Source of the DNA: Protostelium mycophagum
Taxonomy: Eukaryota; Evosea; Variosea; Protosteliida; Protosteliaceae
Assembly (NCBI GenBank): GCA_002081555.1
Contig: MZNV01001044.1
Span: forward strand, 1 to 30,844
Reading direction: 5' to 3'
Length of the DNA stretch: 30,844 bases
Part shown: positions 1-10,112 of the stretch, one piece after another
Position numbering within the stretch: position 1 is the stretch's first letter
Layout of the letters: every line of letters begins with the position of its first letter
Program-made: the position numbers and the translations under genes
Notes under the pieces: model-generated
Database searches by the model: none
The model's input: only the letters and a program-made list of their open reading frames with translations
What the model was told of the DNA's origin: nothing

Positions 1-2258
1 TCACTTCCTCTGCGGACACCTCGTCCATGTCTATCTGCAATGAACATCAATCACATGTCTGTTTTAGACATTACCTCATGCATGTATTTCTTTTCGATCT
101 CCTCGATGGTCAAATCGATCAGATTGTCAATCACTTTTCTCTCATGTCTTATGCCGCAGTGTAGATCGTCATTTAAACGGATCTCTTTTATATTTCAGAA
201 TTTATATCATTTTTTTGTAATCCAATACGAAAAAAAATCAACATTTATTTCAAGTTCGAGAAAAAATTATATTTATATAAATCTTTGTAAAATGTGCTCC
301 AAAAAATTGTTTCAATACGAGAAGTCTTCTTCTATTGAATTGTATAATTCCACAAAATTCAATAAAAAGCAAAAATGTTTAACTAATCACCTCCTTCTGT
401 GCAGAAGACTCTTACCGCAAGAAGTAGCTCTAAAGGTGGTATGCTGCCGTAGATTTTGAATCTCCTGTGAAGATGTCACTTTTTGACCTTTTCTGAATTT
501 GATTTTCAAATTGAAGAATAAATTCTGCCTTTTTAAGTTTTTTTATATGCAAAAGCAATATTTTTTTCGAAATTCAAAAAAACGCGGGAGAAAAAAAGGT
601 TGTGGAGGATCAGGGTATCGATCCCTGTACCCCTCGCAGGCTAGAATCGATGCTAAGCGAGTGCTCTACCATATGAGCTAAACGTTTTTAGCGCCAAAAA
701 CGACCCTGTCGTACACTTCAAAAGCTAAAGAACCCACCTCGTGTTCATACTTCTCTTCAGGAGGAAATCGTCCTTCAAGTTAATATTTTTCTTGTCCAAA
801 AAAAATTCTTCTGTCAAAGAAAAGTGTATAAAATTGAACGGATTGTTCAACAGTACCATCCCATAATGGGATAAGAAATCTGAATCTGTCTTTGCTCCGT
901 AGTCAATCCAGACCTTTCAAAAAATTCAATAACTTTGTAAATTTCAGAGGAAAATAATCACGTCCCTTACCGTCATTTTACACGGTATTTACCGCAAAAA
1001 AATCTTCAAAGAACACAGAAAGTATCCAAAACATACCTGCTCTCCCGCTTGGTACTCCATTCTGTTGTAGATGCAGAAAGAATCGTCCTCTATATTATAA
1101 GAATAGTCGGACCATCGGATCACGTCAGGTCGCATGATGGGATGATTGAGCATGTCGGCCATGGGAATCAGCGCGGGAAGTTTTTTTTCCTCATCGATCC
1201 AATGTGCTGAAGATGTTGAGAGAAATACAAGAGTGTAATTTTGAAATTTGAATTCGCTGATGCGCGGGAGAATTTCAAGTTGCCAAGAACATATTTTTAA
1301 ATCAGTAAAATAAAATTTCAGTGGCCAACACTCTTTCAAATTTCTCAGAAAAATCCTTTCCACGAATTCCCCACAAAAACTACCACAGACCTATCAAAAC
1401 GAAAGTCTTCACTAGCTCCCAACCAGTGCAAAGAATAACATGTTATACTATGTTTACTACAAATTCAAAGTGGTAATACCACAAATACAGATTAAAATCG
1501 ATATGATTATGATTTTGGATTTTAGAATACCTCGGCTCCAAACTGTTGCCACAGCATATTGGAAACAATTAAATGTTGATATTTCCTCGGTGAACAAGTC
1601 CGGATGAGCCGAGAAGATGGACGTCTTCAACGCCTGTCCTTCCTCAGAGTGATTCAGACAGAAAATGATCACCTCATAATGTTCTTTGAGATCATTTTTC
1701 ATTGCCATGATGTAATCAAACACTTCGTGATTTTGAAGATGAGCGAGCTCCTCTTCAGTCCAGGAAAGGGGAAGATCGTACTCTTTCGGCAACATCTCTG
1801 CTTGTATCAGCCTTCCACTGCAACAGAATGTACGCTCACTGAAATAAGGTGCCCAGAATGATGAGGGATTGTGTCTCTCTAACCTTCTTTCTTCAATTAG
1901 GTTCTCAGAAATCGTTCTCACATGATCAGACAAAGAAGGGCAGAAAATGGATCCTCAGATCCGTCCAATATGGAACCCAACTCTGTTCGATCTTTTGCAT
2001 TGGGCCATAAAAAAAGCTTAGAAGGTACTTTCAACACTAGATCATCTTTCTTTAAGAGTCAGTCCTCCTCCCTCTCTTTTTTCGGACCTGTAAAGTTCTT
2101 GTAGCTGCACAACCTCTGCCTGTTTCTTCAAATTCCTGAAGAGAAATGTTGGAAGTGACTCCATGCTCTGAGAGCCATGATGTGAATCGATCGAGATCTG
2201 TCATCGTCTGTTGATTTCTTGTCTTCACAACACACTTTTTCTCTGATACACTGCTCAT
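1..2258 (-). CDS. SET-domain protein methyltransferase, SETD3/Rubisco-LSMT type (3' end beyond window)
   Basis: AdoMet-dependent methyltransferase of the SETD3/SETD4/SETD6/plant LSMT group, which methylates lysine or histidine of non-histone proteins such as actin. I splice eight exons that keep phase: 2258-2088, 2016-1922, 1883-1531, 1206-1037, 913-738, 464-416, 182-75 and 34-1. Exon 1 has WLSEHG and ETGRG, the usual N-terminal SET signature. Later come SSFWAPYF, LPKEYDLPLSWTEEE and AVATVWSRG. Exon 4 has the PMADMLNH motif, and GEQVWIDYGAK spans the next junction as the GEQV.I.YG motif. The C-terminal substrate-binding region shows YGSIPPLELLLA, then a helical stretch with GIRHERKVIDNLIDLT. 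Exon 1 starts at the only suitable ATG. About 385 residues are visible; the family is usually 400-600. A degenerate tRNA gene lies in the intron at 465-737. SETD3 versus another subfamily cannot be decided by eye. Confidence 0.85.
603..687 (-). tRNA. tRNA-Ala(AGC)-like gene with 12-nt intron and broken acceptor stem (likely pseudogene)
   Basis: Read on the minus strand, the D arm is TAGCTCATATGGTAGAGC and the anticodon stem/loop is CTCGC TTAGCA ... TGCGAG. The variable loop and T arm are CAGGGATCGATACCCTG, followed by ATCCTCCA. The sequence closely resembles animal tRNA-Ala(AGC). A 12-nt insert (TCGATTCTAGCC) lies after position 37, the canonical tRNA intron site. The seven bases before TAGCTC (AAACGTT) do not pair with ATCCTCC, so the acceptor stem cannot form. 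It is most likely a pseudogene whose 5' end was replaced. It lies in an intron of the SET-domain gene, on the same strand. Confidence 0.75.
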
Positions 2259-2967
2259 GTTTCAAAAGTCTTCAGAAGAACTTCTCTGACAGACGCCCAA
2301 AATGATTTCTTCAAATTAAGAACTTGTAATCAAAATCATCATTAATTCAATTGCTTTCATTTTTCAATCCTAATGGAGATCACAATTTGTCTCCTCTAAC
2401 GTTCCAAACCTCTCCTCTAACGCCCTATCAAAACTCTCCATTGGGTCTTTCCACGAACTAAAGACAACGGCCGTTAATCCGCCTGCACATTTCAACGTTT
2501 AAAAACGCATTTTCCCGCCAATTTTTTTTAAAACCCCTCAGAATTTGATATCTTCCCGCCAAAATAACTCAGTATCGCAGTCAAAGTTGCCAAGCCTGGG
2601 TCGAGATTTCTTTTGTTTCGTAATTTGAAGGAAACCTCAAAATTCTAAATAATAAACTCCCGCCGCAACGATGTTCTGTTGGCTCTTCTGTGCCATAAGA
2701 TGGCTGTTTTCATTGATATGAAACCAAGACAATATGATATCACATTTTGCTGTGTTCTGATCTAATTCAAAAGACTGAATTCCGCTTCTGCGATCTGCGG
2801 TTATTGTCACAGGAAAGCAACAGCAGAAACGTGATTATAGTTTTTTACTGTCTAAGAGACCACATTCCCGCCACAATTTGTATAGTTCAGGGTTGTGTGT
2901 TGAAACATATTTCAGAACCTATGAATATTATTATTATTCAATTACAATTGAATCCTACAAATAAGTC
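2259..2967. other. Intergenic spacer, no gene recognised
   Basis: Roughly 700 nt upstream of the SET-domain gene start and downstream of the thiamine triphosphatase stop. AT-rich with scattered CCCGCC words. The open frames on either strand are short and show no family motif or splice context. It presumably holds the promoter of the SET-domain gene and the 3' UTR of its neighbour. Confidence 0.5.
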
Positions 2968-3914
2968 TAACAAACGATTAACATGTTATTTGTGATCTTT
3001 GGGATTGGATTTGTTGACCAATACCGCACTGGCACTTTATACAAAAACGGAGACATTGAGAAACCATAGGGCACAGTGTCGACATTGTTTCAATAGTTAC
3101 CTTTCCAGGAATGGGCCTGGTGTCCAAGTTGTGCTCTGCACAGATGTCTTTTATTCTCTGTGATGTTGAAGAGGTCTATACGATATCAGCATCCCATGTC
3201 TTAATTCATTGGAACGGTCTTCATACTGCTTTTGCAGATCGGCAAGTCACAATTAATAGAGTGAAAAGGCTCGATTCTGATGATCACTTGATCTGTTGAT
3301 TCACCGGTACGTGACGTCATGTGATTTCATCATGTAATGTAATCTTGACAAGCATCAAACATCACAAGAGAGGATGGAAACTCACGTCCTCTCCTTCTTG
3401 GAGCATGATCTCTATCTCTCCTACTTTGTACCCAAAATCAGTCTCATCTAAATCGATAATGACCTCCTCATCTCTCAATTTTAATTTTGTTCTCGTCGTT
3501 GTGATGGTGCAAATGGGTGTTACATTCCATCTGGTGAAGAGATCACCTCCTTTATCTGATTGAGGGACGATTGTCCCTAAAAATCGATTGATATCGTCCT
3601 CCTTGGTGAGTTCCTCATATTGATCAATTCTAACAGAGTGATCTGTTCCTATGAGTCTGGCAGCTGTTTCTTGCCCTACCTGAAACTCCAGCTGTATGAT
3701 ATGGAACTTTACATTCTATCTGCTGATCACGTCTTCTCAGCCATATGTCTCTTGTTGTGAGGTGGTAGGCGTCTGTATCAAAATATACATCTGTAAAAGT
3801 CTTCTTGGATATGAAGGTCGTCTTTTGCAAGAGAGTGCCTGGTATCTCCGTGTAATTGAACTTGGCTTCCACCTCTAAAGACTTCGGCATCTTGCTTTTC
3901 AATAATGCTCGCAT
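2968..3914 (-). CDS. THTPA: Thiamine triphosphatase (CYTH domain)
   Basis: Hydrolyses thiamine triphosphate to the diphosphate in the cytosol. Exon 1 holds the CYTH opening SLEVEAKFNY with the E-x-E-x-K signature. It continues with TDVYFDTDAYHLTTRDIWLRRR and IECKVPY, the usual D.YFDT..y.L...d.wLR.R...eCK pattern. After a short intron the second exon gives VRIDQYEELT, TITTTRTKLKLRDEEVII and DLDETDFGYKVGEIEI. That last block matches the acidic metal-site and GEIE strand of animal ThTPases. A probable 222-nt intron then leads to RIKDICAEHNLDTRPIPGK, followed by a short last exon. Two start codons are possible, at 3914 or eight codons downstream; the second gives an N-terminus closer to the family. 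The last exon and stop (2968 or 2978) are uncertain. Confidence 0.85.
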
Positions 3915-4489
3915 GATCTGATGTGATTTCGAAATTACATCGAGTCACGTGACTATTCTGCGATCAAGAAACATGCAAGACATTTGCCAAAATAAAAGTA
4001 AAATATGCTCGTGAGAGAGGCACATTCTTTAACTCGACCTGTGATGAGACCTTCTGAAAGAATTGAGTTATTTTCTGTACAGCTTCACTTGAAGCTAAAA
4101 GTGTGGCCAAATTGCTTGCCGCATGTGGCTCTGATTGGCTTGAAGTACCTTAAGGTCGAGAAGCTTCCCGTACACAGAGAAGCAAATACTCCGAGCCTGC
4201 CGGTGCTTAGCGTGTCTGAACTCATATACATACGCCTTTTTCTCGCGTTCCTGTGACGCGTCACATCGGTTAATATGCTGAAGAACGACAGAATTCCGAG
4301 GTCTGAGGTCACCCTCGAAGTTGCTTGGCAATATTTCGCTTAAGTCCGCCCTGAAAAATATTAACGCTTGAAGCTCAGCTTTATAAGCGCAAATGCTGTG
4401 GCAGTCCCCCGAGATATTTTCCGGGGGGGGTGGTCAGCCTTCTCGAGCATTCTTTCTCATTTTCAGCCGCGCCGAAGCCAAACAGAAGC
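3915..4489. promoter_or_regulatory. Divergent intergenic region with TATA-like box for the mucin gene
   Basis: This lies between the minus-strand thiamine triphosphatase start and the plus-strand mucin start. A TATA-like TTTATAAG at about 4379-4386 lies about 100 nt before the mucin ATG at 4490. A pyrimidine-rich tract ending TTTTCAG at about 4460-4466 could be the acceptor of a 5' UTR intron or of a trans-spliced leader. The short open frames here on both strands show no motif. Confidence 0.4.
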
Positions 4490-4819
4490 ATGCAGAAAGC
4501 CTTGGTACTCCTCTTTGCCCTCCTTGCCCTCTTTGCTCTCGCACAGGCAGACGGAGAGTCCACCACAGAGCCTACTTTCTCTACCTCTGCAGACAGCACT
4601 TCCGCAGAAACAACTTCCGCAGAAACAACTTCTGTAGAGACTACTTCAGTGGATACTACCTCTAGCACTACCTCTAGTACTACCTCTAGCACTACATCTA
4701 GCAGTACATCTAGTACCACCCCTTCCAGCACCACCAGAAGCACTGTCAACACCTCGAAAGGATCCGCTTCAAGCGTCATGTTGGCCGCATCTGTCGCTGT
4801 CTTCGCCTTTTTGATCTAA
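4490..4819 (+). CDS. Small Ser/Thr-rich secreted or GPI-anchored mucin-like protein
   Basis: A 109-residue single-exon protein. Residues 1-20 are a classic signal peptide (MQKALVLLFALLALFALAQA). Residues about 21-85 are almost entirely Ser, Thr and Glu, first in ETTSAETTSVETTS-like steps and then TTSSTTSS-like steps encoded by a drifting hexanucleotide repeat; this is a dense O-glycosylation substrate. The C-terminus has a small-residue stretch (SKGSASS) and a hydrophobic tail (VMLAASVAVFAFLI) ending at the stop, the layout of a GPI-anchor signal. This suggests a surface coat protein. Homology cannot be read because composition dominates. The ATG at 4490 is chosen because it begins the signal peptide. 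The gene converges on the exonuclease gene, 225 nt away. Confidence 0.75.
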   Translation: MQKALVLLFALLALFALAQADGESTTEPTFSTSADSTSAETTSAETTSVETTSVDTTSSTTSSTTSSTTSSSTSSTTPSSTTRSTVNTSKGSASSVMLAASVAVFAFLI

Positions 4820-5044
4820 AGTAATCGTTCAATTACCTCTTTCTTTTCTTCAATGATTCAAGATGAGACATTCTTCTTTATTCATGTAATGTCCAAGACG
4901 ATGTCGGATGCTTTACACATGAAAGATCTTGGTTTAGGATCTCATATCACTTTTGTGTTCCACGGCTTTGAAAGTAGCGTGTGATACTCTGTAACTCCCA
5001 TCCCAAACAGCTCTCTCTTGTGTTCCGCCACCTACTTCCTCAAT

Positions 5045-8000
5045 CTACATCATTGTAGACGTGCTCACCTCTTCTTCCGTCACGGGTGTCTTCTGCGAGT
5101 TCTCTCTGAGCTTTTCGTACTTCTCCATGGCGACCATCTGCCTCATCAAAACGACGAGGATGTATGCATCGAGAGCAGCATATTCTTCTTGCGACTCTAA
5201 CAGTGGCCTCCGATCCCAGTTGGATGATTGATGTGTCTTGTCTAAGATCTGGTCCATCATCTGAAGATGTGTCAGCATTTTGTCTTTCGATCAGATGAAC
5301 CATGAGCTTTTCCCCCTTTCCAGAAGAATTGGGACAGTTGTACAAACCTCATACACAAGTCGAGCAAGCGAGTACAGTTTGTGACCACCCTTGACCGCCA
5401 TTTCTGGCCGAATCTGGTCGTCTTCCACGTCATCAACATTTTCAACTTGAACTTTTTCTTGTTTTTTGAGGTCTCTCTTTTCCCTCTAAACATTCAGAGT
5501 GGTCCAATTTTCATCCGGTTTTCTGGAGAATCTGTGACTTACCCTGGAGGACTTTTCCGGCTTTGGAACTGTTTTTTTTCTGGCTGTTGTCGACGTTTGC
5601 GCACTAAATGACGACATCGTATTAACCAACGCCTGCAAGTCGACAAAATTATTTAACGTCGACGCATTCAGCCGCGGGAAAACGGGCTGAATCTGTTTCA
5701 TGTCGCTTCCAAACGAAAACCCCACCTGAATTTTCCGTCAATTTTCTCATCTACAACTCGTCAGGTCCTCACTTTTCTGATCTTCTGGTTCTGAAACAGC
5801 TCCAAAAGTGACTGACACAAAGCTTGGGAGTATTGGGGGTCCTTTTGGGTGATGACGTCATCAACCGAGGTTGTACACGGTATGGTATCGATCAGAAAGA
5901 CTTTAGTGTCAGAAGATATTTGGATCAGGGATACGGGGCGGGGGGTACGCCACTCCATATCCAACCCAACACAGGGGCATGTACAATTCAAGTTGAAAGG
6001 GGGTTTATCTCTCCCTTCACCATTTAGTTCTAAAAATAGATTCGTGAAATTTCTGGAAAAACTGACCTCCCGTATGCACCGTACAACTCCTGCTTCAGAA
6101 ATTTCCTTGAAATGTCGACTCATGGTCTGTACATCAGAAATTGTAGACACTAACAACATCCCCTTTGTGACATTTTCCGGTAATTGGACAACCTGCATGG
6201 GCAACTGATGGCGTCATCACATGGCGGGAAAATGCCGATTCAAATTTCGAAATTGTCACCTCTGCGGGACCTCTCTGCTTGTAGTTTGCGGCGGCACTCT
6301 TCCCTCTTATTAATTTTTTTCTGACTTCTGCGAGTTGCTCCTCAATGCCCCCCTTCCTGTCGCTGAAGGCGGGAAGAGACGCGACGTCTATATTAAGAGC
6401 ATTCAGGGCAGAGTGTACACGTGCTAATAGATGGGGTTTGCCTGAGGGGATGGTGAGTGTACTGTCGACAATAGAGATCGAAGGTGGAGATATGGGGTTT
6501 GTTTTGTCGACGAAAAATAGTACCTTCGGCGTATTCTAATGCGGACGGATATTTCCTCATCGATAAAAATTCTTCCATCACGGTCATTTCGGTCGCTTCG
6601 GAGATCTGATGACGTCATTAAGGTCTCCAAGTCTGAAACCCCACTCACCCTTCGCCTTAGTTCTTCGCTGATCGGGATGCCCCACCTTGTCATGAGGTCT
6701 TGTGCCCTTTTTAACATCTTAAAATCTACAGCGTCCTCGCTTTCAACTTCCTGGTCAGAAGAGGAGTCACTTCCCACAGCTCCATCTACACTCGTATCTA
6801 CAACGGCGGGTCGACGGGTGGTATTTTCGTCCACGCCATCACTGTCATCATTCTCGTCATCATTTTCGGAATCATCATCCGAAATCTCATCCTTCTTCTC
6901 TTCACGTTCAGAATTCTCCACTACAACGTGTCAATTTGACACCTGTCACGAACTTTCCTGGAAATCTCACCATCTGCCACCGGAGTCTGGGGGTCCAGTA
7001 CGTATAAAACAAACTCCGAAGCAATGGCTTCTCTTCTGTCGGGAAACCATCGCATCATGGAGTCCAATTGTTGGTTATCTTTCTTTGGCATACAGGCGGC
7101 GAGTACTTTTTCGAGGGGGGGGAGGTGCTGGGTGAGGGGTTTACATATCGTGTACAGTCTGCAAATGGCGAGGGGTAGTTGCTTCTCTATCTGTACGTCG
7201 ACAGCCCTCCGTAGACACTGTTCCGAATCAGGATGATACGGAATCCCCGTGAAATTTCAGTGAAATTTCATTGAAATACCTCGATCGACGGAAGCCAGTG
7301 GTCCCAAATAAATCGGAAAGTTCTTTGCGCTTGTTCCGCGAGTTGGTCTTCCGGAATCTTTGAGCCATCGAATGGAAAAATCTGGTCGACAAATCCGTGA
7401 AAGACGTTAAATCCGGCCGAAAGCAATTCGTCCGGAGAAATGGAGATACTCGTGATGAATTGTTCCGGTGTGATATCGTGGTATGATATCAGTACCGTGG
7501 GTAGTTCTATCAACATGGACAGCATCTGTTTGCGAGGTGGGGCACACTGTATCGTTTGATCTTTTTTTCAGTTTTTTATATTTTAAAAATGATTTTCAAT
7601 TTTTTTTCATTTTGAAATTGTTTACAAATTTTTTTCAAATTTAAAAAAAGAAATTTAAATAGAAAAAATTCAAGCTCAATAGTTGGACATCTCGTACCTC
7701 TCTTTCTCCAATCTTGACGAGCTGTTTTATATGTGCCGTTTCCCTCAACAAGAAGCCGTACAACTTCCCCAGCTGCTCGTCCAGTTTCATATTTTTGAAA
7801 CATTTCTGTACGTCTACAACGAGCTCCTCCATGGCTGTCTTTCTGCCTAAACCCCACTCACCAAAAGTGGCCATGGATTGGAGGAAAAAAAATTCCACGA
7901 AAGTTCTCATGTCAGATCGGTTCAAAATTTCTGTCATCACCTCATCTCTCGGCTTCTCGATCAACCTGTCATGTCTCAGAAATGTCGACACTGTACATGT

Positions 8001-8247
8001 CGACAGCTTCGTGAATGTCGACATGATAACGGGGGGTTACGTACAATCGATCCCATGGTTTGTTTCTCCGGCATAGTGAGAGCATCGCTTGTTCTTCGAA
8101 TTTGAGACGTGAAGTCTCTCCAGGTCTCAATTTCCTGAGGGGCACAGATTGCCACGACGGATCATCTATGATATCTCAATACCAGATCTTATTTACTCCA
8201 AGATATCTCAACATGGCACGATTGCTGCGGCTCTGCCACAACTGCAT
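5045..8247 (-). CDS. EXD3: DEDDy 3'-5' exonuclease, MUT-7/EXD3/Nibbler family
   Basis: Homologues trim 3' ends of small RNAs: Nibbler acts on miRNAs and piRNAs in flies, MUT-7 in mutator foci of worms. The catalytic domain is in the C-terminal third. ExoI is CVGLDMEWR followed by PVSLIQISSDTKVFLIDT. ExoII is VGFSFGSDMKQI. After KGGHKLYSLARLVYE, ExoIII is SNWDRRPLLESQEEYAALDAY. All four acidic residues and the Tyr are present. The helical N-terminal part (RTFVEFFFLQSMATFGEWG, FIWDHWLPSIE, DLMTRWGIPISEELRRR) fits the EXD3/Nibbler scaffold. An Asp/Glu/Ser-rich insert lies near 6760-6920. Likely start is the ATG at 8247 (MQLWQSRSNRAMLRYLG), which splices in phase to EIETWRDFTSQIRR; an alternative start is 8024. 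No Mut7-C domain follows, as in fly Nibbler. The stop at 5045-5047 is clear. Confidence 0.88.
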
Positions 8248-8268
8248 AAATAGAACTACATTATAATT

Positions 8269-9133
8269 TTAGAAAAGACAACAGGTCCCCGCTGTCAAGC
8301 CGCGGCTCATGATATCTCTATGACTGCACAATGATATCTCAACCACGAAAAACATACCTTCAGGAGGCTCTTTTGCCAGTATCTTTAGTTGGTATCTCTT
8401 CATCAGATTGAGCATGATGCTTCTCTCCCATGGCGTCTGGCCGAGCCAATCGACGGTTGCCACCGACAAGTCCGGCTGTGCTAGTAGCTTATCTAGCATG
8501 GAGTACCTCTTCTTCCTGCGCATATCAATCATGATAGACATCCCTTAGTACGACGTCGAGATGATCTCGCACTATGGCACTTGAGATCTCTTCAGGACTT
8601 TGAATCGCATACCCAATTGCAAATGTGAGAGCCGTGTATCCCTTCCAGGACATCTTGTTCACGTCGAGACCGGGCACGGTGAAGAGCCAATCGAAAATGT
8701 CGTGCATATCGTGGAATACGGCGTCCATTAGAGGTGAACTGCGTGTGAAAATACGGACATTGATATCGAAATGAGGATCTTCTTCCAATATCTTCTTCAG
8801 TTCTGACAACTAATTTCTCTCGATTAAAACTGATATGAACGTATTCCGCTCACTCACCCCATCACTTAGAACATGTGTCCTGAATTTATGAGCGGCAGCT
8901 AATTCGCTGGGGCTAGGTACAGGGAATTTCCTCTCTTTGGCTACGACATCAGTCGTCTCTGACAGCGACTCCTCCTCTTCTATATCTTCATGAACGTCGG
9001 AGACTGGTTTTGGAAACTTCTTTCTAAGGCGAGGCATGTGATTCGCGAGATCGGATTGATTGGTTGTGTCTGTTGTGTCGGTGGTCACAATATGATGTGA
9101 GGGCACGTGACCAAAAACGGTCGTTGTAGACAT
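8269..9133 (-). CDS. Small ankyrin-repeat-like protein
   Basis: About 230 residues in four exons. Exon 1 (9133-8858, start MSTTTVFGHVPSHH) is disordered and rich in acidic and Ser residues (HEDIEEEESLSETTD). Exon 2 starts at 8809 with LSELKKILEEDPHFDINVR, then SSPLMDAVFHDMHDIFDWLF and PGLDVNKMSWKGYTALTFAI. That is ankyrin phasing (G.TaL..A...g....v..Ll...g.dvn). Exon 3 (MLDKLLAQPDLSVATVDWLGQTPW) adds another repeat-like helix pair. The short last exon ends at 8269. Two to three repeats make a small interaction module; the partner is unknown. The stop lies only 21 nt before the likely ATG of the exonuclease gene on the same strand, suggesting co-transcription or a single longer gene. Exon 2/3 junctions are approximate. 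Confidence 0.6.
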
Positions 9134-10112
9134 GTTAGTATTTCTTGTGTGGAGATCTTCGCCGTTCGGCCACGTCTTCCTTCTTGTCCTCAAGACATGA
9201 ACGCGCTCTTCACCTCTTTTCTGATGAAGAAGATCGGTGATGCAAACATGAAGGTTAGCACCATGCATTTGGATGATTAAAAACCACAAGAAATATTTAG
9301 GATCACCAGAATGCCACTAAACTTTTCAGTCAAGTTTTCTCAAATTTTCTAGGAATTCTGCTCGATTTTGCTTTGAAATTTTGACTCACGTGTTGCCTGT
9401 CACCACCCGGGTGGTTGCGTAATTTTCAAATTCTAAAATTCTGTACAATAGCAAGAGGGAAACCGGACCTGAGACATATCAGTGGCAGTGACACGATGAC
9501 GTCATCAGCTACCTGTAATGAACATGACTTTGAGGGAGTTCGTACTTGTGATCGTATTTTTGAAGGCTTTGCGTGACCTTCAATTTTAAGTTATTGTACA
9601 AATTGTCAAAACAATCTTCACCACTCAATAAAATAACAGAAATTAATCTTTCCACAGAACAAAAGAAGTTTATTTTGAGCCTAATTATAGGTGTTTACTT
9701 CGTGAAAGGAGGAGTGATTTTTTGCCAAGACCAAGACGTCATTACTGAAGCCGATCAACAGTTTTAGAATATTCTAATGCTAGGATTATAAGCTGCAACA
9801 GCGACATATACAATTGGTTGGCAAATAATGTATACTACAAGTTGTGATTTATTGAAGAATGGAGGTTCGAATCATTCTCTTCTTCTATTTTGGGAAGTAA
9901 GTCTATTTTTAGAGCAACTGTGGCATATATAACACTCATCTCATGTCTTATACCACAACAGTGTAGATCATCATACAGGTGGACGACTTTTGTTTTTCAG
10001 AGTTCATTTCCCCTTTGCCCAAACATGAAATTCTACAGCCACAAAAATTATCTTGGGAACGGATGTACCAAATATTTATTGCGTGTCTACACTTCAAAAT
10101 TTGTACACGTCA
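9134..10112. other. Intergenic region with ankyrin gene promoter and a SETD-exon copy
   Basis: About 980 nt between the ankyrin-gene start and the CEP162-like stop. An AATAAA on the minus strand near 10077-10082 probably serves the CEP162-like gene. A palindromic TGACGTCA lies at about 9498-9505. The only recognisable block is the SETD-derived fragment near 9935-9990. The plus-strand open frames here have biased, hydrophobic AT-rich composition and no motif. Confidence 0.5.
9935..9990 (-). pseudogene. Partial duplicate of a SET-domain gene exon
   Basis: On the minus strand this block matches the seventh exon of the SET-domain gene at 1-2258 (near 140-190). CTCTGAAAAACAAAAG precedes it, matching TTCTGAAATATAAAAG there, and both then share GATCTACACTG and ATAAGACATGAG. 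Translated, YDDLHCCGIRHE matches NDDLHCGIRHE with one inserted Cys. The similarity includes the intron end before the exon, so this was a DNA-level copy. Beyond GIRHE the two diverge. Most likely a decayed segmental duplicate; a terminal exon of an unseen gene is possible. Confidence 0.6.

Noticed and set aside
40-459. Plus-strand open frame of 139 residues near the left edge
   Set aside because: It is antisense to phase-consistent exons of the SET-domain gene and has AT-rich, motif-free composition.
4005-4331. Overlapping open frames on both strands upstream of the mucin gene
   Set aside because: No family motif, no splice context and no codon bias; the region is better explained as promoter.
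9573-9767. Plus-strand open frame with a hydrophobic segment
   Set aside because: Composition follows the AT-rich spacer; no signal-peptide layout, neighbouring exon or poly(A) signal supports it.
9860-9875. GGTTCGAATCA, resembling a tRNA B box
   Set aside because: No A box, acceptor pairing or anticodon arm could be built around it.
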